The notes beneath the pieces were generated by a model that made no database searches, was not told where the DNA came from, and saw only the letters and a list, made by a program, of their open reading frames with translations. This document shows, one piece after another, positions 46,374-55,743 of a stretch of DNA of 64,000 nt. Made by a program: the position numbers and the translations under genes. Each line of letters starts with the position of its first letter. Within the stretch, counting starts at the first letter, position 1. Source of the DNA: Daejeonella oryzae DSM 19973 (GTDB taxonomy: Bacteria; Bacteroidota; Bacteroidia; Sphingobacteriales; Sphingobacteriaceae); the NCBI RefSeq assembly GCF_000422945.1, contig NZ_AUHA01000002.1, forward strand, positions 620,001 to 684,000, given 5' to 3'.

Positions 46374-47708
46374 TTATGCCTGTTTTGCAAGCAATGCTTC
46401 CAGGGCCCGGTTAACTTTTTCGAAGTTGAACTCTCGAATTGTTGCAGCAAAAATATGGCTTATCTCCTCATTGCACAAATTACCTATACTTCCCTCATGC
46501 GTATGCTCCAGTTTTGCAGGTGCCTTAAATTCTCCTGCCTGTATCAATGAGCCTATTTTTTGATACGCTTCACGGAAGGGAACACCTTTTAGAACTTCGG
46601 CATTTACAGCTTCTACACTAAATAAATAAGCGTATTTCTCGTCATTTAAGAGGTTATCGCTTACGCAGATATTCTGAAGCATAAACGCGGTCATCTCCAG
46701 GCATTCGTTTAAGGATTGAAAAGCAGGAAACAGATTTTCTTTTAGAAGTTGAAGATCTCGGTGATAACCCGATGGAAGGTTTGTGGTCATCATAGCAATT
46801 TCATTGGGCAGGGCCTGAATCTTATTGCATCTCGATCGAATCAGTTCAAAAACATCCGGGTTTTTTTTATGAGGCATAATGCTCGAACCCGTGGTCAGTT
46901 CATCAGGAAAACTGATAAAAGCAAAATTCTGATTGATAAACAGGCAAACATCCATAGCCAGTTTTGCCAGCGTGGCCGCCACAGAAGACATAGCCTGAGC
47001 CAGAATCCGCTCCGTTTTTCCCCGACCCATCTGGGCATACACAACATTGTAATTCAGCGTTTCAAAGCCGAGCAATTCGGTGGTCATGGTTCTGTTCAAG
47101 GGAAAAGACGAACCGTAACCTGCGGCAGAACCCAGCGGATTTTTGTTTACAATCTTCCAGGCTGCACGCATTAATTCCATATCATCTGCCAGGCTTTCGG
47201 CGTAGGCGCCAAACCACAGCCCAAATGAAGAAGGCATTGCAATTTGTAAATGAGTGTATCCCGGAAGGAGTTTATCTTTATTTTCTTCGCTTTGGCGGAT
47301 TAACTGCCGGAAAAGCAAGTCTGAATTATGAACCATCTGTTCTATCCGGCTCCTGAAAAATAATTTCAGATCAACCAGCACCTGATCATTACGAGAGCGG
47401 CCGCTATGAATCTTTTTACCAGCTTCTCCAATACGTTGGGTCAGCAAAAACTCTACCTGAGAATGTACATCCTCCACGTTATCATCAATGGAAAATTGAC
47501 CATCCGCTATTTCACGGTAAATATTTTTAAGCTCCTGCTGAATAAGTTTTAAATCATCTGAACTTAGCAGTCCGATGCTTTCAAGCATTTGAGTATGAGC
47601 CAATGAACCCAGCACATCAAATGCAGCCATTTGCAGATCAAGCTCACGGTCTTTGCCAACGGTGAATTTGTCTACTGATTTTTCTATTTCTTTATTTTTT
47701 TGCCACAT
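46374..47708 (-). CDS. argH: Argininosuccinate lyase
   Basis: A 444-residue lyase of the fumarase/aspartase superfamily. The signature GSSIMPHKKNPD (about residue 275) carries the mobile active-site serine loop. HSQVEFLLTQ and SGRSRNDQV are the other conserved regions. It splits argininosuccinate to arginine and fumarate, the last step of the pathway. It lies six bases after the M20 hydrolase gene. Confidence 0.95.
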   Translation of the reverse strand: MWQKNKEIEKSVDKFTVGKDRELDLQMAAFDVLGSLAHTQMLESIGLLSSDDLKLIQQELKNIYREIADGQFSIDDNVEDVHSQVEFLLTQRIGEAGKKIHSGRSRNDQVLVDLKLFFRSRIEQMVHNSDLLFRQLIRQSEENKDKLLPGYTHLQIAMPSSFGLWFGAYAESLADDMELMRAAWKIVNKNPLGSAAGYGSSFPLNRTMTTELLGFETLNYNVVYAQMGRGKTERILAQAMSSVAATLAKLAMDVCLFINQNFAFISFPDELTTGSSIMPHKKNPDVFELIRSRCNKIQALPNEIAMMTTNLPSGYHRDLQLLKENLFPAFQSLNECLEMTAFMLQNICVSDNLLNDEKYAYLFSVEAVNAEVLKGVPFREAYQKIGSLIQAGEFKAPAKLEHTHEGSIGNLCNEEISHIFAATIREFNFEKVNRALEALLAKQA

Positions 47709-47714
47709 TCTGAT

Positions 47715-48782
47715 TTAGGTTTTTAAAATAATCTGATCAATCATTTTCACATATATCCCAATTCCTTCAGTTATCTCATTGATAAAAATATATTCATCAG
47801 CCATATGCGATCGGGCTGAATCGCCGGGGCCCATTTTCAGGGATGGAATATCCAGTAATGCCTGATCACTGGTAGTTGGAGAGCCATAGGTTTTTCGTCC
47901 CAAAGAAATTCCGGCCTGTACAATGGGATGTCCGGTATCAATAAAAGATGGCTTTAAGCGCAATGATCTCGGTATTACCTCGCAGGATACATGTGTACGA
48001 ATAATCTTAAGAATTTCTTCGTTTCGATAGGCATCCGTAACGCGTATGTCGACCGTAAATTTACAAAGTGCAGGTACCACATTATGCTGTGAGCCAGCTT
48101 CAATAATGGTGACACACATTTTTACAGGTCCGAATAATTTAGATTCTTTTGAAAAGCGGTAGCTGCGAAACCATTCTATATCCATTAAGGCTTTATAAAT
48201 TGCATTCTCACCTTCTTCGCGTGCTGCGTGTCCCGCTTTGCCTTTTGCCACACAGTCTAAAACCATTAATCCGCGTTCGGCTATTGCTAAATGCATTTCG
48301 GTAGGTTCGCCAACAATGGCAAAATCCAGTTCACCCAAATCCGGAATAATAAGTTCAAGGCCATTTCTGCCTGAAATTTCCTCTTCTGCGGTAGCAGCAA
48401 TACATAAATTATATTTTAAATCTTCCCTGCTGTAATAATAAATGAAGGTAGCGATAAGGGAAACCAAACATCCTCCTGCATCGTTACTGCCAAGTCCATA
48501 TAACTTACCATCTTCAATTTTTGCTTCGAACGGATCACAAGAATATCCGGAATTTGGTTTAACCGTATCGTGATGTGAGTTTAATAAAATGGTAGGCTTT
48601 TTATCATCGAAATACTGGTTAAACGCCCAGATATTATTCAGTTTTCGCTGCGTTTTTATTCCATGCTTCTGCAAAAAAGACTCAATAATTAAAGCAGTTT
48701 CATCCTCTTCCTTACTAAAGGATGGAGTAGAAATTAGATTTTTAAGTAATTCAATACTTTCTGCAGCTAATATTTCAATCAT
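47715..48782 (-). CDS. argE: M20 metallohydrolase, N-acylornithine/N-acylcitrulline deacylase (ArgE-like)
   Basis: A 355-residue M20 peptidase-fold enzyme. Metal ligands lie in LNSHHDTVKP, LGSNDAGG and the glutamate pair ATAEEEISG. VGEPTEM is the usual following motif. In Bacteroidota that use an acylornithine carbamoyltransferase, this enzyme removes the acyl group from N-acylcitrulline rather than from N-acetylornithine. That role here is inferred from the neighbouring carbamoyltransferase. Confidence 0.87.
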   Translation of the reverse strand: MIEILAAESIELLKNLISTPSFSKEEDETALIIESFLQKHGIKTQRKLNNIWAFNQYFDDKKPTILLNSHHDTVKPNSGYSCDPFEAKIEDGKLYGLGSNDAGGCLVSLIATFIYYYSREDLKYNLCIAATAEEEISGRNGLELIIPDLGELDFAIVGEPTEMHLAIAERGLMVLDCVAKGKAGHAAREEGENAIYKALMDIEWFRSYRFSKESKLFGPVKMCVTIIEAGSQHNVVPALCKFTVDIRVTDAYRNEEILKIIRTHVSCEVIPRSLRLKPSFIDTGHPIVQAGISLGRKTYGSPTTSDQALLDIPSLKMGPGDSARSHMADEYIFINEITEGIGIYVKMIDQIILKT

Positions 48783-48787
48783 CGCTC

Positions 48788-49606
48788 TTACTCCTTAATA
48801 TATAATCCGCCGGCCTTAAGTGCAGAAAGCTTAATACCCTTTATCAGTGATGAACTAAAGCCCTGATGCTCCATTTCATTGAGACCGGCAATGGTACAGC
48901 CTTTCGGGGAGGTAACTTTATCTATTTCCTGCTCCGGATGACTGTTATGCTGCAGCAAAAGATCAGCGGCTCCTTTAGCAGTTTGAGCAGCCATCTTAAG
49001 GGCCTCATCTGCATGAAAGCCAATTTCAACCCCTCCCTGCGAGGCAGCCCTTATCGCCCTCAGAAAAAATGCTATTCCGCAGGCACACAATGCAGTTGCA
49101 GCAGTCATCAACTCCTCGTTAATCTGAATTATAGCTCCAACAGTTTCAAACATAGCCTTTACTTCTTCAAGATTTTCGGCCTCTGAATTATCAGATGCAA
49201 TGCAAGTCATTGACTGGCGGATGGCGATAGCGGTGTTGGGCATTGCTCTTACCACCTGCACTTTATCTCCCAGCTTTGACCGGATATTTTCGCAGGTAAC
49301 ACCCGAAACCACAGAAATAATTAAATGCCTGAGAGGATCAATAGCCAAAGCAATTTCATCCAGCAAACCATTTAATTGCTGAGGTAACACCGCAATAATT
49401 ATTACAGAGGATTCTTTAACAGCTTCAAAATTTTGATCTGTTACTTTAAAACCCTGCTCTGCCTGGGCAGAAACTTTTTGAAGATTGCGGCGGGTGAGCG
49501 TAATGTGATCAGCGGGACAATAGCCTGATGCGATTAATCCTTTTGCAAGTGAGGTGCCTATATTCCCACTACCTAAAATTGCTATTTTATTCGAGCTCTT
49601 ATCCAT
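48788..49606 (-). CDS. proC: Pyrroline-5-carboxylate reductase
   Basis: A 272-residue ProC. The nucleotide-binding motif ILGSGNIGTSLAKGL is at the N-terminus, and the C-terminal dimer domain contains GVEIGFHADEALKMA and TSPKGCTIAGL. It reduces pyrroline-5-carboxylate to proline. It lies inside the arginine operon (4- and 5-base gaps), so proline and arginine synthesis from glutamate are coregulated. Confidence 0.94.
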   Translation of the reverse strand: MDKSSNKIAILGSGNIGTSLAKGLIASGYCPADHITLTRRNLQKVSAQAEQGFKVTDQNFEAVKESSVIIIAVLPQQLNGLLDEIALAIDPLRHLIISVVSGVTCENIRSKLGDKVQVVRAMPNTAIAIRQSMTCIASDNSEAENLEEVKAMFETVGAIIQINEELMTAATALCACGIAFFLRAIRAASQGGVEIGFHADEALKMAAQTAKGAADLLLQHNSHPEQEIDKVTSPKGCTIAGLNEMEHQGFSSSLIKGIKLSALKAGGLYIKE

Positions 49607-49610
49607 AGCC

Positions 49611-50402
49611 TTATTGAATTAATCTAGTTCCAAAAGAGAGATTTTTGTTTAAAAAAGAGAGTTCAGCGGCTTTGCCGATATATACTTCCCTGACTCCGTT
49701 ATTTATAGATTGAAATGCATTGTGCAGCTTGGGAATCATGCCGTCAGCAATTATTTTCTTTTCTTTTAATGATTCAAAATCTGATGACCTGATTTCTCTG
49801 ATAACAGAATCTTCATTCTCTATATTCTCTAAAACTCCCTTTTTATCAAAACAATATACTAAACTGGTTCCATAGTATGGGGATAATGCTACCGCGATGG
49901 CAGAAGCAATGGTATCGGCATTGGTATTAAGTAATTGTCCGTTCCCGTCATGGGTGATAGCGGAGAAAACCGGAATAAAACCAGTTTCCAATAACTTTTT
50001 AAGGGAGCCTGCCGCGATGGAGTTATTATCCAGGTCGCCTGCAAAACCATAATCAATAGCTTTTACAGGGCGCTTGCTGGCTTTAATCAGATTACCGTCG
50101 GCACCGCAAAGTCCAATTGCATTACAATCTTTTGCCTGAAGCTGAGCCACAATTGATTTATTGACCAAACCGGCATAAACCATTGTCACAACTTTTAAGC
50201 TTTCAGCATCAGTAATTCTGCGGCCTTCAACCAGTTTTGCTTCGATACCCAGATCGAGGGAAATTCTGCTTGCAATTTTACCGCCTCCGTGGATCAATAT
50301 TTTATATCCTTCAATAGCGGCAAAATCCTGTAAGAATTGTTCCATATTTCGGGGATCGTCTATTACATTTCCACCAATTTTCAGGACATTTAGTTTTTCC
50401 AT
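49611..50402 (-). CDS. argB: N-acylglutamate kinase (acetylglutamate kinase family)
   Basis: A 263-residue amino-acid kinase. KIGGNVIDD and LIHGGGKIAS form the phosphate-binding elements; NTNADTIASAIAVAL is the conserved late motif. It phosphorylates N-acylglutamate, the second step of the pathway. Acyl group (acetyl or succinyl) is undetermined. Fifth structural arg gene after the GNAT gene. Confidence 0.94.
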   Translation of the reverse strand: MEKLNVLKIGGNVIDDPRNMEQFLQDFAAIEGYKILIHGGGKIASRISLDLGIEAKLVEGRRITDAESLKVVTMVYAGLVNKSIVAQLQAKDCNAIGLCGADGNLIKASKRPVKAIDYGFAGDLDNNSIAAGSLKKLLETGFIPVFSAITHDGNGQLLNTNADTIASAIAVALSPYYGTSLVYCFDKKGVLENIENEDSVIREIRSSDFESLKEKKIIADGMIPKLHNAFQSINNGVREVYIGKAAELSFLNKNLSFGTRLIQ

Positions 50403-50456
50403 TTTCTATCTTGTCATTTTGAACGAGAGTAAAAATCATCCCACAGCGTGCAATTG

Positions 50457-51416
50457 TTAAAGCTTTTCGAGCATTTTTTTCAAGACTACCTGAGCAGCCC
50501 ACACCCGGTTTCCGGCCTCTTTTATAACCAGTGAATTTGGTCCGTCGAGTATTTCTGAAGAAAGTTCAAGGTCTCGCCGAACAGGCAAACAATGCATTAT
50601 TTGTGCGTTATTACTGCTTTCTAATTTTTTGTTATCAATCATCCAGCCTTCACCTTCTGACAATATTTTTCCATATTCCCGGTAGGAAGACCAATTCTTT
50701 ACATAAATAAAATCAGCATTTTCCAAGGCCTCTTCTTGGTTATAGGTTATTGATGCGCCCGCGGTAAACTCTTCAGCTAGTTCATATCCTTCCGGGTGAG
50801 TAATTACAAAATCGACCAAGCCTTCCTGCTGCGCCCGGCACATCCATTCTGAAAAAGAATTGGGAACCGCCTGCGGCAAAGACTTTACATGGGGAGCCCA
50901 TGATAAGACCACTTTGGGTTTCACTGTTTGCTTCTGCTCTTGAATTGTTATCAAATCTGCCAGGCTTTGCAAAGGGTGAAGGGTTGCACTTTCAAGACTT
51001 ACTACCGGAACGCCGCAAAATTTAACGAATTTACGGAACAGATTTTCGCTGTAATCTTCTGTTCTATCCTCAAGTTTAGGAAAAGATCGCAGCCCCAAAA
51101 TATCACAATACTCGCCCATTACGGCTGCAGCTTCGCGAATATGTTCTACTGTTGTACCGTTCATAACCACCCCATCGCGGGTTTCTAATGCCCAGCCATC
51201 TTTATCCATGTTCATCACCATTACATTCATGCCCAGATTCAGGGCAGCTTTCTGTGTGCTTAGACGTGTACGAAGACTCGGATTTAAAAAAACCAAACCC
51301 AAAGTTTTGTTTTTGCCCAGGTTTTGAAAGCCGTACGGATCTTTTTTTAATTCAAGAGCCTCATTTACTAGTTGCTTTAAATCGTTTATATCTTTTACCG
51401 AGGAAAATAATTTCAT
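50457..51416 (-). CDS. argF': N-acylornithine carbamoyltransferase, probably N-succinylornithine type
   Basis: A 319-residue transcarbamylase of the acylornithine branch (ArgF'). NPSLRTRLSTQKA is the carbamoyl-phosphate loop, and HPLQSLADLIT and HCLPVRRD are conserved. Residue 90 decides substrate: Pro in Bacteroides N-succinylornithine enzyme, Glu in Xanthomonas N-acetylornithine enzyme. Here it is Val (GTTVEH), which by recalled mutational work favours N-succinylornithine. Normal length. Confidence 0.9.
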   Translation of the reverse strand: MKLFSSVKDINDLKQLVNEALELKKDPYGFQNLGKNKTLGLVFLNPSLRTRLSTQKAALNLGMNVMVMNMDKDGWALETRDGVVMNGTTVEHIREAAAVMGEYCDILGLRSFPKLEDRTEDYSENLFRKFVKFCGVPVVSLESATLHPLQSLADLITIQEQKQTVKPKVVLSWAPHVKSLPQAVPNSFSEWMCRAQQEGLVDFVITHPEGYELAEEFTAGASITYNQEEALENADFIYVKNWSSYREYGKILSEGEGWMIDNKKLESSNNAQIMHCLPVRRDLELSSEILDGPNSLVIKEAGNRVWAAQVVLKKMLEKL

Positions 51417-51443
51417 AATTGTGATTAGTGCGATCCTCTAAAT

Positions 51444-52577
51444 TCAGGATGACAATGTTGAATTAAAAGCCTCCAAAAACTGTTCGGCTTGAGATTTAGA
51501 TAAATTTAATGCCGGGAGCAATCGAATTACGTTTGGTTTAGCTTCGCCGGTAAAAATATGTTGCTTAAACAGCAGATCTTTTTTTACATGAGAAAGTTCT
51601 TCCGGTAGATCAATTCCAATCATTAGTCCGCAACCTCTAACTTCCCGAATCTGAGAAAACTTTTTTAGTTCTTCAATCAGATAGGTACCAATACCGGAAG
51701 CATTCTCCATCAGATTATCCTCCTTAATTACCTCCAAAACCGCAAGAGCAGCTGCGCATGCCAAGTGATTACCGCCAAAAGTTGTTCCAAGCATACCATG
51801 CCAGGGTTCAAATTGCGGGGCGATAGAAATGGCGCCTATCGGGAATCCATTGCCCATCCCTTTTGCCATACTGTATATATCGGCATTCACTCCGGAGAAG
51901 TCATGAGAATAAAATTTGCCGCTTCTTCCGTAGCCGCATTGAACGCTGTCTGCTATAAAAACAGAGTTATACTCCGTACAGAGCAATCGGATTTTTCTAA
52001 GAAAGATATCAGAAGCAACCCGGATACCGCCTACACCCTGAATTCCCTCAACAATTACTGAAGATATTTCATTGCCAAATTTTGCAAAAGCATTTTCCAA
52101 AGCCTCTACATCATTAAAAGGCAGAAAAGTTACATGATCGGTTTCATTAACCGGAGCAACAATTTTAGGATTATCAGTTGCTGCAACCGCCAGAGATGTT
52201 CGTCCATGAAAAGCTCCTTTGAAAGCAATAATCTTTTTACGCTTGTTGTAAAAAGAGGCCAGCTTAAAGGCATTTTCATTTGCTTCTGCACCCGAATTAC
52301 ACAGAAATAACCTGTAATCTTCTTTTCCTGAAATCTTCCCCAGCTTTTCGGCCAGTTGCTGTTGTATTGGAATTTGAATAGAATTTGAATAAAACCCAAC
52401 CTTACTTAACTGGTCAGTTATTCGTTTCAAATAATGCGGATGAGTATGACCAATTGAAATAACAGCATGGCCGCCATACAGATCCAGATATTCTGTTCCC
52501 GCTGCATCCCAAACATTGCTGCCGTACGCTTTAACAATATTTATATCGTTGATCGGATATACGTCGAAGAGTTTCAC
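51444..52577 (-). CDS. argD: N-acylornithine aminotransferase
   Basis: A 377-residue class III aminotransferase. YLDLYGGHAVISIGH, NSGAEANENAF, the lysine motif YSMAKGMGNGFPIGA and GTTFGGNHLAC are typical of ArgD. It makes N-acylornithine from the semialdehyde with glutamate as donor. It is followed by the carbamoyltransferase gene after 27 bases. Confidence 0.94.
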   Translation of the reverse strand: MKLFDVYPINDINIVKAYGSNVWDAAGTEYLDLYGGHAVISIGHTHPHYLKRITDQLSKVGFYSNSIQIPIQQQLAEKLGKISGKEDYRLFLCNSGAEANENAFKLASFYNKRKKIIAFKGAFHGRTSLAVAATDNPKIVAPVNETDHVTFLPFNDVEALENAFAKFGNEISSVIVEGIQGVGGIRVASDIFLRKIRLLCTEYNSVFIADSVQCGYGRSGKFYSHDFSGVNADIYSMAKGMGNGFPIGAISIAPQFEPWHGMLGTTFGGNHLACAAALAVLEVIKEDNLMENASGIGTYLIEELKKFSQIREVRGCGLMIGIDLPEELSHVKKDLLFKQHIFTGEAKPNVIRLLPALNLSKSQAEQFLEAFNSTLSS

Positions 52578-52580
52578 TTT

Positions 52581-52605
52581 GTAAGTTTTAAATAGTAAGT
52601 TTTAA
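52581..52605. repeat. 14-bp tandem duplication between argD and argC
   Basis: GTAAGTTTTAA occurs at 52581-52591 and again at 52595-52605, giving a tandem unit of 14 bases in the 114-base argD-argC gap. A small inverted repeat CCTTA/TAAGG lies nearby. No clear function. Confidence 0.6.
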
Positions 52606-52691
52606 GTGAGAGGTTTTTACGTTTTTTGATTCCTAACCTTATTTATTAAGGATATAAGCATTGCTTTAACTTCATTAATATTTTTATTAAA

Positions 52692-53762
52692 CTAAAACCC
52701 TGTTGCTTTCAGTCTCAAACCTGTTGTTTCTTCTATCCCAAACATCAGATTCATGTTCTGAAGAGCTTGACCGCTTGCACCTTTTAATAAATTATCTATA
52801 ATGGAAATAATAAAAAGCTTGTTTCCATGCTTTTCAAGATAGATAAAGCATTTGTTGGTATTAACCACCTGCTTTAAATCGATATTATTTTTGCTGATAT
52901 GTGTGAATGGCTGTTCGGAATAAAAATTTTCAAATAATATATAGGCTTCATCTAAACTCAAATCGCATTCAAGATAAATTGAAGCTAAAATCCCTCTGGG
53001 AAAATCTCCGCGTTGCGGGATAAAATTTAAAATACCCTGACCGCCCAACTGTGGAATGAAATCGGCTTGTAATTGATTCAAGCTCTGGCTTATTTCATAT
53101 AAATGCTGATGTTCAAAAGCCTTGTAAACTGATAAGTTATTATTCCTCCAGCTAAAATGCGATGTTGCCGATAAACTTTGTCCGGCGCCTGTTGAACCTG
53201 TGGTTGCATTCACATGCACCTCGCGTTTCAATAAGCCCTTGGAGGCAAGAGGCAATAATCCTAATTGTATACATGTGGCAAAACAACCGGGATTTGCAAT
53301 ATTCTTTGCTGATTTTATGGATTCGCGGTTTAGTTCCGGCAATCCGTAAAAAAACTGACGGGTTAGAGGTTTAGGATTCAAATCTGCTTCAGGATTTTGA
53401 ATAACAAAATCGGAATTGTGATTTAATCTGAAATCCTGACTCAAATCAATAATCTTAATTTCGGAGTCAATCTCATTCGTCTCCAGAAATTTTTTCGAAT
53501 CGTTATGACCAACACATAAAAATAAAACATCCACATACGTCAAATCTTCGGCAGATCCGAGAGATTTCAAAACTTCATGTCCCGAAAATTTTAAATCTGT
53601 ATCACCTAATAGATCTTTATGAACCTCAAATACATCATTTCCAGCATTACTGTTACTATGAATAAAGACGATGTCAACCTGCGGATGATTGATAAGCAGG
53701 CGAATAAGCTCTCCGCCGGTGTAACCTGCACCGCCAATAATTCCAGCTTTTATCTTATTCAT
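52692..53762 (-). CDS. argC: N-acyl-gamma-glutamyl-phosphate reductase
   Basis: A 356-residue ArgC. GGAGYTGGELIRLL is the NADP site, the active-site cysteine is in IANPGCFATCIQ (about residue 155), and LSQDFRLN and LPELNRE are conserved. It makes the semialdehyde used by ArgD. Its start overlaps the argG stop by eight bases. Confidence 0.95.
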   Translation of the reverse strand: MNKIKAGIIGGAGYTGGELIRLLINHPQVDIVFIHSNSNAGNDVFEVHKDLLGDTDLKFSGHEVLKSLGSAEDLTYVDVLFLCVGHNDSKKFLETNEIDSEIKIIDLSQDFRLNHNSDFVIQNPEADLNPKPLTRQFFYGLPELNRESIKSAKNIANPGCFATCIQLGLLPLASKGLLKREVHVNATTGSTGAGQSLSATSHFSWRNNNLSVYKAFEHQHLYEISQSLNQLQADFIPQLGGQGILNFIPQRGDFPRGILASIYLECDLSLDEAYILFENFYSEQPFTHISKNNIDLKQVVNTNKCFIYLEKHGNKLFIISIIDNLLKGASGQALQNMNLMFGIEETTGLRLKATGF

Positions 53763-54981
53763 TATTTACCTCCTGTTCTCCTTGCCGGAGCGCTGCGGAG
53801 GCATTTACCTTATGCCAGATCATTACCTGGTTGCCAAATATTTTCGAAAAGCCTTTCACATCTTCACCACTCCATGTATTATTCATTTCTCCGTAGCTGC
53901 CAAATTTATTCGACATCAGATCATGTTCAGACTCAATTCCAAGGATCTGGAAACGGTACGGATGCAACTCCAAAAAAACTTTACCCGATACTGTTTTCTG
54001 AGTATCGGCCAGAAATGCTTCTATATTTCTCATCACAGGATCGTGAAACTGACCTTCATGAAGCCAGTTGCCATAAAAAGAGGCCAGCGATTCTTTCCAG
54101 CTTAACTGCCATTTAGTAAGGGTATGCTTTTCTAAGGTATGGTGTGCTTTAATAATAATTACAGGAGCGGCGGCTTCAAAACCAACACGTCCTTTAATTC
54201 CGATTATGGTATCTCCAATATGTATATCACGACCAATTCCATAAGGCTGAGCCATGTTTTGCAATTTCTGAATGGCCTGTACCGGAGACATTTTCATCCC
54301 ATCAATGCCACACAATTCTCCTTCTTCAAATAGCAATTCTACTTTAATAGAATTGGACTCACTTACCTGAGTTGGCCAGGCTTCTTCCGGAAGGTATTCA
54401 TTAGAAGTAAGTGTTTCCTTTCCCCCAACAGATGTTCCCCACAGACCTTTATTAATGGAGTATTTTGCTTTTTCTGCACTGTATTCAACACCATGATTTT
54501 TCAAATACTCAATTTCCGCTTCGCGGCTTAATTTGAGATCACGTATAGGAGTTATAATTTCTACCTCAGGAATCAGGATATTGAAAATCATATCAAAGCG
54601 TACCTGATCATTACCGGCACCGGTACTTCCATGCGCCACATAGCCTGCACCGATTTTCTTTACGTAATGAGCAATAGCTGTTGCCTGACTAACACGTTCG
54701 GCACTTACAGAAAGCGGGTAGGACGCGTTTTTCAACACATTCCCAAACACCAGATATTTAATACAGTTTTTGTAATAACTCTCCGTTTCATCAACCACTG
54801 CGTGGGATGTTACTCCCAAAGCATATGCCCTTTTTTCAATTTCTTTAAGCTCATCTTCAGAAAATCCACCCGTATTTACAATAACAGAATGAACTTCTAA
54901 TCCCCGGTCCTGAGATAAATATATAGAACAAAAAGAGGTATCCAGGCCGCCACTAAATGCTAAAACTACTTTTTTCTTCAT
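53755..54981 (-). CDS. argG: Argininosuccinate synthase
   Basis: A 408-residue ligase. The P-loop-like AFSGGLDTSFC is at the N-terminus; STGAGNDQVRFD and WGTSVGGKETL are conserved. It condenses citrulline and aspartate using ATP. Second gene of the operon, 76 bases after the GNAT gene, and the first recognised arg enzyme. In this pathway citrulline is released from N-acylcitrulline by the ArgE-like enzyme. Confidence 0.95.
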   Translation of the reverse strand: MKKKVVLAFSGGLDTSFCSIYLSQDRGLEVHSVIVNTGGFSEDELKEIEKRAYALGVTSHAVVDETESYYKNCIKYLVFGNVLKNASYPLSVSAERVSQATAIAHYVKKIGAGYVAHGSTGAGNDQVRFDMIFNILIPEVEIITPIRDLKLSREAEIEYLKNHGVEYSAEKAKYSINKGLWGTSVGGKETLTSNEYLPEEAWPTQVSESNSIKVELLFEEGELCGIDGMKMSPVQAIQKLQNMAQPYGIGRDIHIGDTIIGIKGRVGFEAAAPVIIIKAHHTLEKHTLTKWQLSWKESLASFYGNWLHEGQFHDPVMRNIEAFLADTQKTVSGKVFLELHPYRFQILGIESEHDLMSNKFGSYGEMNNTWSGEDVKGFSKIFGNQVMIWHKVNASAALRQGEQEVNNE

Positions 54982-55057
54982 TGGATAATAATTGAGATTA
55001 TGCGAGGAAATTTGAGGTCCCGAATAATATTAATTTTTTACAGTTGCAGATTTGAAA

Positions 55058-55732
55058 TTAAATCTGCCTTGAACTCATAAACAAAACAGGGAGCAATAAT
55101 TTAGCCGATTTCTTAACGCTTGCCTCTATACGTTCTAAAAGCGATGCCTTGTGCGAAAGCTTTTTCATCTTCTCTTCAATCTCTTTAGCCTTTTCTACCG
55201 GATCCCACAGCATAGCTGTACACATGCAGTTTTTGCGATCCTTGCTTTTAAGAATATCATAGTTAACGCAGCTTTGACAACCTTTCCAAAATTCTTCGTC
55301 CTGCGATAATTCAGAATAGGTTACAGGTTCATATCCCAGTTCAGAATTAATTTTCATAACGGCCAAACCGGTAGTTAATCCAAATATTTTAGAATCCGGA
55401 TATTTCTGACGTGACAGTTCGAAAACTTTGTATTTTATCGCTTTTGCCAATCCACAATTTCTAAACTGAGGGCTTACAATTAAACCGGAATTGGCCACAA
55501 ATTTACCATGACTCCAGGTTTCTATATAACAAAAGCCGGCCCATGTTCCATCTGTATGCAAGGCGATAACCGCTTTGCCTTCTATCATTTTAAGCATGAC
55601 GTATTCCGGAGTACGGCGGGCGATACCTGTGCCACGGGCTTTAGCCGATTCGGCCATTTCATCACATATCTGAGATGCGTATTTGGTATGTTCTTCTGTT
55701 GCTGGTATAACAACAAACTCGTTTTCTTTCAT
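55058..55732 (-). CDS. GNAT acyltransferase, candidate N-acylglutamate synthase
   Basis: A 224-residue GNAT protein, first gene of the arginine operon. The acyl-CoA-binding stretch is VSPQFRNCGLAKAIKYKV (about 87-103), and KINSELGYEPVTYSEL is a typical C-terminal GNAT feature. Unusually, a cysteine cluster follows (C152-x2-C155 and C169-x-C171), which may bind a metal. No classical argA or argJ is in the operon, so this protein is a natural candidate for the missing first step. Function is inferred from position only. Confidence 0.75.
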   Translation of the reverse strand: MKENEFVVIPATEEHTKYASQICDEMAESAKARGTGIARRTPEYVMLKMIEGKAVIALHTDGTWAGFCYIETWSHGKFVANSGLIVSPQFRNCGLAKAIKYKVFELSRQKYPDSKIFGLTTGLAVMKINSELGYEPVTYSELSQDEEFWKGCQSCVNYDILKSKDRKNCMCTAMLWDPVEKAKEIEEKMKKLSHKASLLERIEASVKKSAKLLLPVLFMSSRQI

Positions 55733-55743
55733 GTTTTTTGAAG

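Noticed and set aside
46749-47174. 141-codon frame opposite argH
   Set aside because: Fully antisense to argH; no motif.
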